Assembly (NCBI GenBank): GCA_963836375.1
Contig: CAWIJK010000001.1
Coordinates: 1 to 64,000, forward strand
Direction: 5' to 3'
Length of the DNA stretch: 64,000 bases
Origin: CAWIJK01 sp963836375
GTDB taxonomy: Bacteria > Actinomycetota > Acidimicrobiia > Acidimicrobiales > RAAP-2
Shown here: positions 28,027 to 34,904 of the stretch, piece after piece
How positions within the stretch are numbered: position 1 is the first letter of the stretch
Layout of the letters: each line of letters opens with the position of its first letter
The notes under the pieces: model-generated
What the model was told of the DNA's origin: nothing
What the model saw: the letters and a program-made list of their open reading frames with translations, nothing else
The model's database searches: none
Made by a program: the position numbers and the translations under genes

Positions 28027-29625
28027 TCAGCCCCCGGGTTGGTAAATCCCGAACTCGTCGCGTAGGACGTCGGAGATCTCACCGAGGGTGGCCATGGACC
28101 GCAGGGCTACCTTCATCGGAACCAGCAGGTTCTGACTGCCCCGGGCGGCGGCCCGCACGTCGGCCAGGGCGGCGTCGACCGCCTGGCCGTCCCGTTCGGC
28201 CCGCACCCGCTGGGTGCGGGCGATCTGGGAACGCTGCAGCTCCACGTCGATCGGGAAAACCTCGGTCGGCTCCTTGTCCTCGTCGACGAACTTGTTGACC
28301 CCGACGACCACCTTCTCCCCGTCGTCGATGGCCTTGGCGTAGGCGTAGGCCGCGGCCTCGATCTCGCCCTGCATGAAGCGGGCCTCGATTGCCGCCACCG
28401 CCCCGCCGAGTTCGTCGATGCGCTCCAGGTAGGCCTGGGCACCCTTCTCCACCTCGTCGGTCAGCGACTCGACGAAGTAGCTCCCGGCGAGGGGGTCGGC
28501 CGTGTCGGCGATCCCCGACTCGAAACCCACCACCTGCTGGGTGCGCAGGGCGATCTTGGCCGCCCGGGTGGTGGGCAACCCGAGGGCCTCGTCGAACCCG
28601 TTGGTGTGCAGGCTCTGGGTGCCACCGAGCGCGGCCGCCATGGCCTGGACGGCGACCCGGACGATGTTCACCTCTGGTTGCTGAGCGGTGAGGGTCGAAC
28701 CACCGGTCTGGGTGTGGAAGCGGAGCACCTTGGAGCGGTCGTCTTTCGCCCCGAAACGCTCGGTCATGATGCGGGCCCACATCCGGCGGGCGGCCCGGTA
28801 CTTGGCGATCTCCTCGAAGAGGTTGTTGTGGGCGTTGAAGAAGAACGAGAGGCGGGGCGCGAAGTCGTCCACACTCTGCCCGGCGGCCAGCGCCGCCTCC
28901 ACGTAGGCGATGCCGTCGGCCAGGGTGAAGGCGATCTCCTGCACCGCCGTCGAGCCGGCCTCGCGGATGTGGTAGCCCGAGATCGAAATGGTGTTCCAGT
29001 TGGGCAGGTGCTCGGCGCAGTACGAGAAGATGTCGACGATCAGGCGCATCGATGGCCGGGGCGGGTAGATGTAGGTGCCGCGCGCCACGTACTCCTTCAA
29101 GATGTCGTTCTGGATCGTCCCGCCGAGCTGCTCGCCGGTCACCCCCTGCTCCTCGGCCACCAGCTCGTAGAGCAGCAGCAGGATGGCCGCCGTGGCGTTG
29201 ATGGTCATCGAGGTGGTCACCGTGTCGAGCGGGAGGCCGGCCAGCAACAGGCGCATGTCGGCCAGCGAGTCGATGGCCACCCCCACCTTGCCCACCTCCC
29301 CCTCGGCGCGGGGATGGTCGGAGTCATAACCCATCTGGGTGGGGAGGTCGAAGGCGCACGAGAGGCCGGTCTGTCCGGCGGCCAGGAGGAACTTGAAGCG
29401 TTCGTTGGTCGCCTCGGCCGTTCCGAAACCTGCGTACTGGCGCATCGTCCAGAGGCGCCGGCGGTACATCTCGGCGTGCACCCCCCGGGTGTAGGGGTAG
29501 CGGCCGGGGCGGCCCAGCTGGACCCCGGGGTCCCAGCCCTCCAGGTCCTCGTCGGTGTAGACCGCCTTGATCTCGATGCCCGAGTCGGTCCGGCGCTCGT
29601 CGGGTTGGTTGGCCTCGGGTGTCAC
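28027..29625 (-). CDS. Methylmalonyl-CoA mutase family large subunit, copy 2
   Basis: The B12-dependent acyl-CoA mutase barrel of 532 residues without the B12-binding domain. Seen: YPYTRGVHAEMYRRRLWTM, GLSCAFDLPTQMGYDSDHP, GGTIQNDILKEY, PPRPSMRLIVDIF (arginine matching the carboxylate-binding one of methylmalonyl-CoA mutase), SGYHIREAGSTAVQE and RFHTQTGGSTLTAQQPEVN. It resembles the archaeal/actinobacterial two-subunit mutases and is closer to the standard type than the copy at 16197; the two are clear paralogues. The GTG at 29625 has a -10 box seven bases upstream and a divergent VOC gene beyond it. Confidence 0.9.
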   Translation of the reverse strand: MTPEANQPDERRTDSGIEIKAVYTDEDLEGWDPGVQLGRPGRYPYTRGVHAEMYRRRLWTMRQYAGFGTAEATNERFKFLLAAGQTGLSCAFDLPTQMGYDSDHPRAEGEVGKVGVAIDSLADMRLLLAGLPLDTVTTSMTINATAAILLLLYELVAEEQGVTGEQLGGTIQNDILKEYVARGTYIYPPRPSMRLIVDIFSYCAEHLPNWNTISISGYHIREAGSTAVQEIAFTLADGIAYVEAALAAGQSVDDFAPRLSFFFNAHNNLFEEIAKYRAARRMWARIMTERFGAKDDRSKVLRFHTQTGGSTLTAQQPEVNIVRVAVQAMAAALGGTQSLHTNGFDEALGLPTTRAAKIALRTQQVVGFESGIADTADPLAGSYFVESLTDEVEKGAQAYLERIDELGGAVAAIEARFMQGEIEAAAYAYAKAIDDGEKVVVGVNKFVDEDKEPTEVFPIDVELQRSQIARTQRVRAERDGQAVDAALADVRAAARGSQNLLVPMKVALRSMATLGEISDVLRDEFGIYQPGG

Positions 29626-29632
29626 GCCCCCC

Positions 29633-29638
29633 AGGGTA
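29633..29638 (-). promoter_or_regulatory. -10 box TACCCT of mutase copy 2, leaderless
   Basis: TACCCT on the minus strand followed by seven G-rich bases and the GTG at 29625. Confidence 0.5.
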
Positions 29639-29671
29639 CGAGAGGCCGGGGCGCAGCGCCCATCGAGGTGG

Positions 29672-29677
29672 CACGAT
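29672..29677 (+). promoter_or_regulatory. -10-like CACGAT of VOC gene
   Basis: CACGAT, then six bases, then GTG at 29684. The same hexamer and spacing precede the gene at 32084. Confidence 0.35.
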
Positions 29678-29683
29678 GGCCCG

Positions 29684-30124
29684 GTGCCCCCCGTGTTCTC
29701 GCACTTCGGCATCTGCGTCTGTGACCTCGAGGCGTCCCTCCGCTTCTATTGCGAGGCCCTGGGGTTCGTGCCGGCCGAGTCCCACCAGATCGGCACCGAG
29801 TTCGCCCGCCTGATGGAGCTGGACGAGGTCTCACTGCGCTCCCAGTTCATCCGGCGCGAGGAGGTGGCCATCGAGCTCTTGGCCTTCGCCGAGCCGGCAC
29901 CGGTGGGCGAACCGGTGCGCCGACCGGTCAACCGCCTCGGCCTGACCCACCTCTCGTTCCGGGTGGACGACCTCGAGGGCACGGCGGCCCGGGTCGCCGC
30001 GTTCGGGGGGACCGTGCTCGAACAGACCCGGACCGGCCTCGACATCTCGGGCACGGTGCTCGACTTCGTCTACTGCACGGACCCAGACGGGGTCCGGATC
30101 GAACTGATGGACCTGGGCGGTTGA
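29684..30124 (+). CDS. VOC (glyoxalase/epimerase superfamily) protein
   Basis: A 146-residue vicinal-oxygen-chelate protein with two beta-alpha-beta-beta-beta modules. The first opens FSHFGICVCDLEASLRFYCE with histidine as candidate metal ligand. The second opens LTHLSFRVDDLEGTAARVAAFGG and ends DPDGVRIELMDL, with a second histidine and a glutamate. Length and division into two modules match methylmalonyl-CoA epimerase, and it is divergent from a methylmalonyl-CoA-type mutase, so that role is attractive. The sequence looks more like a generic glyoxalase-type VOC protein, so I do not commit to it. Confidence 0.75.
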   Translation: MPPVFSHFGICVCDLEASLRFYCEALGFVPAESHQIGTEFARLMELDEVSLRSQFIRREEVAIELLAFAEPAPVGEPVRRPVNRLGLTHLSFRVDDLEGTAARVAAFGGTVLEQTRTGLDISGTVLDFVYCTDPDGVRIELMDLGG

Positions 30125-30131
30125 GCGGGTT

Positions 30132-31292
30132 CTAACCCCGGGGGTGGGGCATGCACAGGTCGTCGTATTCGGCAATGACGATGGGCCCGGCGTTGGGACC
30201 GCAGGCCGGGCACTCGGGGTCCCGGCGGACCTTGAAGGTCCGAAAGGACTCCTCCAGGGCGTCGTAGGCCAGGAGGCGACCCACCAGTGGGTCACCGATC
30301 CGAAGCACCAGCTTGATAGCCTCCATGGCCTGGATCGACCCGATGATCCCCGGGAGCACCCCCAAGACGCCGGCCTCGGCGCACGACGGCGCCAGCTCGG
30401 CCGGAGGCGGCTCGGGGATGAGGCACCGGTAACAGGGCCCGTTGTAGGGGTCGAACACCGTGGCCTGACCCTCGAAGCGAAAGATCGAGCCGTGAACGAC
30501 GGGGATCCGCTTGAGCAGCGAGGCATCGTTGACCAGGTAGCGGGTCGGGAAGTTGTCGGTCCCGTCGACGATCACGTCGTAGCCGTCGATGGTGTCGAGG
30601 ATGTTGTCCGCCCCCAGGCGCACGTCGTAGGTGGCCACGTTCACGTCGGGGTTGATCCCGGTCAGCGTCTTCTTGGCCGAGTCCACCTTGCGCTCCCCCA
30701 CCCGCTCCATGTTGTGGAGGATCTGGCGCTGCAGGTTCGACTCGTCGACGACGTCCATGTCGATGATCCCGAGGGTGCCGACCCCGGCCGCGGCCAGGTA
30801 GAGGGCGGCCGGGGACCCGAGGCCGCCGGCCCCGAGGAGCAGGACCTTGGCGTCGAGCAATTTCTGCTGGCCCGCCTCGCCCACTTCGGGCAGCAGCAGG
30901 TGGCGCTGGTAGCGGTTGCGCTGGTCGGCGGTCAGGGTGCGGGGTGCGGCCCACGGCCGGCCTTCGTCCTTCCAGCGGTTGAACCCGCCGGCCATCGAGA
31001 CCACGTCGGTGTAGCCCAGCTGTTCGAGGGTGTCGGCGGCGAAGGCCGAGCGGACCCCGCCCGCGCAGTAGACGACGAGCGGGACCGACTTGTCGGGGAG
31101 CTTCCCTTCGACCTGGAACTCGAGGTGCCCCCGGGGCAGGGCCACCGCGCCGGCCAACGCGCCCTGCTCGTACTCGTCGGGCTCGCGCACGTCGAGGAAC
31201 GTGGCCTGGCCCAAGCGGCCCTCGGCCTCTTCGGTGGTGATCTCGGTGATGCGCTCCTTGGCCTGGTTCAGCAGATCTCGGGGTGTCGGCAC
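30132..31292 (-). CDS. Rhodanese-MoeB/ThiF fusion (sulfur-carrier adenylyltransferase)
   Basis: A 386-residue enzyme that adenylates the C-terminus of a ubiquitin-like sulfur carrier (MoaD/ThiS type) and delivers sulfur. The rhodanese domain comes first (about 15-110; FLDVREPDEYEQGA, persulfide cysteine in VYCAGGVRSAFA). The ThiF/E1 domain follows (LLGAGGLGSPAALYLAAAG, DMDVVDESNLQRQ, DGTDNFPTRYLVND) with zinc cysteines CYRC and CPAC. This order is the reverse of MoeZ, where rhodanese is C-terminal. The GTG at 31292 has GGAGGA six bases upstream. Its carrier protein is not in the window. Confidence 0.9.
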   Translation of the reverse strand: MPTPRDLLNQAKERITEITTEEAEGRLGQATFLDVREPDEYEQGALAGAVALPRGHLEFQVEGKLPDKSVPLVVYCAGGVRSAFAADTLEQLGYTDVVSMAGGFNRWKDEGRPWAAPRTLTADQRNRYQRHLLLPEVGEAGQQKLLDAKVLLLGAGGLGSPAALYLAAAGVGTLGIIDMDVVDESNLQRQILHNMERVGERKVDSAKKTLTGINPDVNVATYDVRLGADNILDTIDGYDVIVDGTDNFPTRYLVNDASLLKRIPVVHGSIFRFEGQATVFDPYNGPCYRCLIPEPPPAELAPSCAEAGVLGVLPGIIGSIQAMEAIKLVLRIGDPLVGRLLAYDALEESFRTFKVRRDPECPACGPNAGPIVIAEYDDLCMPHPRG

Positions 31293-31411
31293 AACGTCCT
31301 CCGGGCTCTCGTCCCTGTCCTCCGCTAAAACCGTACCAGCGCACTCAACATTCCCGTCGGTGGTCCGTGGCCGTTGACGGGCCGCCGCAACCCCCCCACC
31401 AGGGAGGATCA

Positions 31412-32035
31412 ATGGAGCTCACCGACGCGGTCCGGGGCAGGCGCATGGTCCGCAGCTTCGCCACCGCGCCCCTCGACCGCTCGGTGGTGGACGGGCTGCT
31501 CGCCGACTCCCTGCGGGCCCCCACCGCCGGCAACACCGCGGGGACGGCCTGGCTCACCCTCGAGGGCCCCGAGGAGACCGCCGTCTACTGGGAGCACGCG
31601 ACGACGGCCGAGTGGCGGGCCACCTCGGCCCGCTGGGCCGGGCTCTCGAGGGCCCCGGTGGTGGCCCTCTCGTTGGCCTCCCCCCGGGCCTACGTCGAGC
31701 GCTACGGCGAGAGTGACAAGTCGGCGTCGGGCCTCGGGCCCGCCGAGGACGGGGGCGGGGGGGAGCCGGCCTGGCCGGTCCCGTACTGGTTCGGCGACGC
31801 CGCCTTCGCCACCATGACGCTCCTGCTCGGGGCGGTCGACCGGGGCCTCGGGGCCTGTTTCCTCGGCTGCTTCAGGGGGGAGGCGGCGCTGCTCGACGCC
31901 CTGGGGGTGCCCGCGGGTTGGCGACTCTTCGGCGCCGTCCTGTTGGGCCGGCCGGACGGTTCGGACCACCGCTCGGCCTCGCTCGACCGCCCCAGGGGTC
32001 CGGCGGCGGCCCGTCTCCACCGGGGCCGCTGGTAG
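31412..32035 (+). CDS. Nitroreductase family protein
   Basis: A 207-residue FMN-dependent nitroreductase-fold protein. The FMN-phosphate region RRMVRSFATAPLDRSVVDGL and the next motif SLRAPTAGNTAGTAW open the protein; GDAAFATMTLLLGAVDRGLGACFLG is the conserved central helix and VLLGRPDG closes the fold. The ATG has AGGGAGGA upstream. Its substrate is unknown; members reduce nitro compounds or quinones, or act on cofactors such as those of the BluB branch. It is divergent from moeB, with about 120 bases between the start codons. Confidence 0.85.
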   Translation: MELTDAVRGRRMVRSFATAPLDRSVVDGLLADSLRAPTAGNTAGTAWLTLEGPEETAVYWEHATTAEWRATSARWAGLSRAPVVALSLASPRAYVERYGESDKSASGLGPAEDGGGGEPAWPVPYWFGDAAFATMTLLLGAVDRGLGACFLGCFRGEAALLDALGVPAGWRLFGAVLLGRPDGSDHRSASLDRPRGPAAARLHRGRW

Positions 32036-32071
32036 GCGGCCGGGGAGAGGTCCCCGGCAAGGTCCGGACCA

Positions 32072-32077
32072 CACGAT
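32072..32077 (+). promoter_or_regulatory. -10-like CACGAT of gene at 32084
   Basis: CACGAT followed by six bases and the ATG at 32084, identical in spacing to the VOC gene promoter. Confidence 0.35.
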
Positions 32078-32083
32078 CACCCG

Positions 32084-32716
32084 ATGACCCTCTCGCTGGT
32101 CGGCTGCGAACCAGACGGCAAGGATCGAGGCGGGCGAGCACCGGCCGACGACGCCACCGTGCCGGTGGTGGCCTGGCCGGACCCGGTCGTCGATTCGATC
32201 GGCCTCGACCCGCGCTCGGCCTACGTCGAGCGGTTCTGGCTGCCGGTGCTCGGACCGTCGGCAACCCTGCTCGTGCGCCACCTGGCCGAGCGCCTCGAGC
32301 GCGCCCCGGGCGGCTTCGACCTCGACCTGGACGCCACCGCCCGGAGCCTGGGCCTCGGGGGTTCGGGCGGGCGCCACTCCCCGTTCCGCCGGTCGATCCT
32401 GCGCTGTTGCCGCTACGGCCTGGCCCGGCACACCGGGCCCGGCGCGTTGGCCGTGCGACGGTGGGTGGCGCCGCTCACTGCCGACCAGGTGCGCCGCCTC
32501 CCGGCCGACCTGCGCGACGCCCACCGCCGTTGGGCCAGCTCACCCCAGGGCCTCCCGGCCGACCGGCTCCGGGTCCGGGGGCGGCTCTTGGCCCTCGACC
32601 TGCTCGCCGCGGGGGCAGAGCCCGGCCGGGTGGAGGCCCATCTGCTCGGCGCCGGGCTACACCCGGCGATCGCCCACGAGTGCTCGTCGTGGGCGAAGAG
32701 GCGACTCGGGCGGTGA
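32084..32716 (+). CDS. Hypothetical protein, helical, unknown function
   Basis: Not recognised. A 210-residue soluble protein, mostly helical. It contains DPVVDSIGLDPRSAYVERFWLPVLGP-like text, then LVRHLAERLER, DATARSLGLGG, FRRSILRCCRYGLAR and WVAPLTADQVRRLPADLRDAH; a basic C-terminus ends CSSWAKRRLGR. LDATARSLGL-x-HSPFRRSILRCCRYGL has the look of a winged-helix DNA-binding region, but I cannot name a family. High third-position GC along the frame supports it as real. No signal peptide or membrane segment. Convergent with pepA. Confidence 0.75.
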   Translation: MTLSLVGCEPDGKDRGGRAPADDATVPVVAWPDPVVDSIGLDPRSAYVERFWLPVLGPSATLLVRHLAERLERAPGGFDLDLDATARSLGLGGSGGRHSPFRRSILRCCRYGLARHTGPGALAVRRWVAPLTADQVRRLPADLRDAHRRWASSPQGLPADRLRVRGRLLALDLLAAGAEPGRVEAHLLGAGLHPAIAHECSSWAKRRLGR

Positions 32717-32722
32717 CCAGGT

Positions 32723-32746
32723 CCGGGCCGCCCTCGACGGGCCCGG
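32723..32746. terminator. Hairpin between convergent genes
   Basis: A perfect 7-bp stem (CCGGGCC/GGCCCGG) with a 10-base loop just after the stop of the hypothetical gene and before the convergent pepA end. Confidence 0.4.
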
Positions 32747-32770
32747 CGTCGGGCGGTCGTCGCGCTCGGG

Positions 32771-34309
32771 TCAGCCGGCGGCGGCGCTGTACGAGGCGAG
32801 GAGCTCGAGGAGCGTCCGGACCCCGAAGCCGGTCCCGCCCTTGGTGAAGTAGCCGGTCGACTCGGTCGAGCGGGCCGGGCCGGCGATGTCGAGGTGGGCC
32901 CACGGGGTGTCGCCCACGAAGCGGGCCAACAGCATGGCGGCGCTGATGGCACCAGCCTGCCCCGCCTTCCCGATGTTCTTCATATCCGCCACATCGGAGT
33001 CGAGGTACTCGGCGTAGTCCTCGGGCATGGGCAGCGGCCAGACCTGCTCACCGGCCCGGCTGCCGGCCTGGCGGACCTTGCCCATCAGTTCGTAGTTGTT
33101 GGAGAAGGCGGCGGCCACCAACGGGCCGAGGGCCACGGTGGCCGCTCCGGTCAGGGTGGCGATGTCGACGATGGCGTCCGCCTTGGCCTCGTTGGCGAGG
33201 CTGAGGGCGTCGGCCAGGATCACGCGCCCCTCGGCATCAGTGTTGAGGATCTCGATGGTCATGCCGTTGCGGATGGTGACCACGTCGCCCGGCTTCATGG
33301 CGTAGCCACTGGGCATGTTCTCGGCGATGGGCATGATGCCCGTCACGTGAACCTTGATCCCGAGGTCCCCGCAGGCCGAGAGGGTGGCCAACACGGCGGC
33401 GGCGCCGCTCATGTCGGTCTTCATCGCCACCATCCCGTCGGCCGACTTGAGCGACAGGCCGCCCGAGTCGAAGGTGATCCCCTTGCCGACCAGGACCACC
33501 GACGGCACGTGGCCGTCAACCTTGAGAGGGTTGGGAGGCTCGTAGTCGACCCGGACCAGCCTGGGCCGCTCGCTCGAGCCCCGACTGACCGCCATGAGGC
33601 CGCCCAGACCCTCCTCGGCGATGCGGGTCTCGTCCCAGACTTGCACCTTGAGCGACGGGCGCCGCCCGAGCAGCTCGACCGTCTGTTTGGCCAGCATGTT
33701 GGGGGTCAGGTTGCTCGCCGGGGTGTTCACCAGGTCGCGGGCCAAACAGACCGCCTCACCGATCACCGTGCCCCGTCGGATGCCGGCGGCGACCGACAGG
33801 TCCACGTCGGCCGGTCCGGCCTGCCCCTGGGCCACCACCAGCCGGGTGATGGACCCCGACTTGGACCGGGACTTGAACCGGTCGAAGCGGTAGGCGGCGA
33901 GCAGGGCCCCCTCGGCCACGGCGGCACCGACCTCAGTCGGGCCGACGTCGGGCTCGAGGGAGGGCATGACGAAGGCGGCCGTCCCCCCCTCGCCGGCCGA
34001 ACGGACGAACGACGCGGCGGCCCTGCGCCAGCGCTCGGCGGCGATCGGGCGGACCGAGCCGAGCCCGACCAGCATGCGGGCCGGCCCGTCGGCCGCCCGG
34101 AGGACCAGCACCTGGCCCACCGAGGCCGCGAAGCCCTGCCGGGTGCACCAGGCCGGGTCGAGGGCCCCGGGCAGGGCGAACCCGCAGGCAGCGGCGGGGA
34201 GCCCCGGCGGCAGCTCGGGTCCCGAGGCCCCGCTCAGTACCGGGACCCCGACGGCCACCAGGTCGTCGATGGTCGCCCCGGTCGGGACCGCTTCGACGGT
34301 GAGTCCCAT
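32771..34309 (-). CDS. pepA: Leucyl aminopeptidase (M17)
   Basis: A cytosolic two-metal hexameric aminopeptidase, 512 residues. The C-terminal catalytic domain has VLVGKGITFDSGGLSLKS (metal/catalytic lysine), KTDMSGAAAV and the hallmark NTDAEGRVILADAL, then TLTGAATVALG. The N-terminal domain is less conserved, as usual. The ATG at 34309 has GAGGGGGA upstream and lies 12 bases after the adenosyltransferase stop, so the two are one transcription unit. Confidence 0.95.
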   Translation of the reverse strand: MGLTVEAVPTGATIDDLVAVGVPVLSGASGPELPPGLPAAACGFALPGALDPAWCTRQGFAASVGQVLVLRAADGPARMLVGLGSVRPIAAERWRRAAASFVRSAGEGGTAAFVMPSLEPDVGPTEVGAAVAEGALLAAYRFDRFKSRSKSGSITRLVVAQGQAGPADVDLSVAAGIRRGTVIGEAVCLARDLVNTPASNLTPNMLAKQTVELLGRRPSLKVQVWDETRIAEEGLGGLMAVSRGSSERPRLVRVDYEPPNPLKVDGHVPSVVLVGKGITFDSGGLSLKSADGMVAMKTDMSGAAAVLATLSACGDLGIKVHVTGIMPIAENMPSGYAMKPGDVVTIRNGMTIEILNTDAEGRVILADALSLANEAKADAIVDIATLTGAATVALGPLVAAAFSNNYELMGKVRQAGSRAGEQVWPLPMPEDYAEYLDSDVADMKNIGKAGQAGAISAAMLLARFVGDTPWAHLDIAGPARSTESTGYFTKGGTGFGVRTLLELLASYSAAAG

Positions 34310-34321
34310 GCTGTGTCCCCC

Positions 34322-34861
34322 TCAGGTCTTTCGGGCGGGCAGGTGCCGGTCGCCCTCCATCCAGCGTGCCATCGTCCAGACCAGGTCCGACAGCCGGTTG
34401 AGGTACGGGCCGACCAGGGACCCCTCAACCGGGTCGGCCGAGGCCAGCCGCTCGGCCCGCCGGACCACCGTGCGGGCCACGTCGAGGGCGGCGGCGAGGC
34501 GGTTCTGGCCCGGGACGACGAACTCGGTGGGCATCTCGAAACGAGCCGTCAGGTCGTCGATGGCCGACTCTAAGGCGGCCACCATCTCGGCGGTCACCAA
34601 GGTGGTGCCGGCCACGAGCTTCGAGCGGTTGCCCGGCGCCGTCGCCACCTCGGCCATCAAGACGTAGAGCTGTCGCTCCAGGGTCACCAGCAGGTCGTCG
34701 AGCTCCGAACCCGGGCCCGATTCGGCCCGGGCGGTCCCGAGGGCCGCCTGGGCCTCGTCCACGGCGCCGTTCAGCTCGATGGCCGCCGAGTCCTTGCGGA
34801 CCCGGCCCCCGTAGAGCAGACCGGTGGTCCCGTCGTCGCCCTTCTTGGTGTAGATGCGCAC
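34322..34861 (-). CDS. Cob(I)alamin adenosyltransferase, PduO type
   Basis: Transfers adenosyl from ATP to cob(I)alamin, making the coenzyme of the acyl-CoA mutases. 179 residues with TKKGDDGTTGLLYGGRV (ATP-binding N-terminus), RRAERLASADP and YLNRLSDLVWTMARW, all PduO-type signatures. The GTG at 34861 gives the standard N-terminus VRIYTKKGD; an upstream in-frame ATG adds residues that the family lacks. It is divergent from metH across 43 bases, with both promoters inside that gap. Confidence 0.92.
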   Translation of the reverse strand: MRIYTKKGDDGTTGLLYGGRVRKDSAAIELNGAVDEAQAALGTARAESGPGSELDDLLVTLERQLYVLMAEVATAPGNRSKLVAGTTLVTAEMVAALESAIDDLTARFEMPTEFVVPGQNRLAAALDVARTVVRRAERLASADPVEGSLVGPYLNRLSDLVWTMARWMEGDRHLPARKT

Positions 34862-34869
34862 GGAGGCAG

Positions 34870-34875
34870 AGGCTA
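34870..34875 (-). promoter_or_regulatory. -10 box TAGCCT of adenosyltransferase
   Basis: TAGCCT on the minus strand, eight bases before the GTG at 34861. The same hexamer faces the other way for metH 15 bases further on. Confidence 0.45.
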
Positions 34876-34889
34876 TCGGGCGCCGCCGG

Positions 34890-34895
34890 TAGCCT
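34890..34895 (+). promoter_or_regulatory. -10 box TAGCCT of metH
   Basis: TAGCCT followed by nine bases and the metH ATG. No room exists for a cobalamin riboswitch between promoter and start. Confidence 0.45.
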
Positions 34896-34904
34896 CTATG
34901 GCCG

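Noticed and set aside
29684..30124. Calling the VOC protein methylmalonyl-CoA epimerase
   Set aside because: Only size and position support it; the sequence pattern is not specific enough.
34862..34904. Cobalamin riboswitch in front of metH or the adenosyltransferase
   Set aside because: The gap is only 43 bases and both -10 boxes lie within 8-9 bases of the starts; there is no room for the structure.
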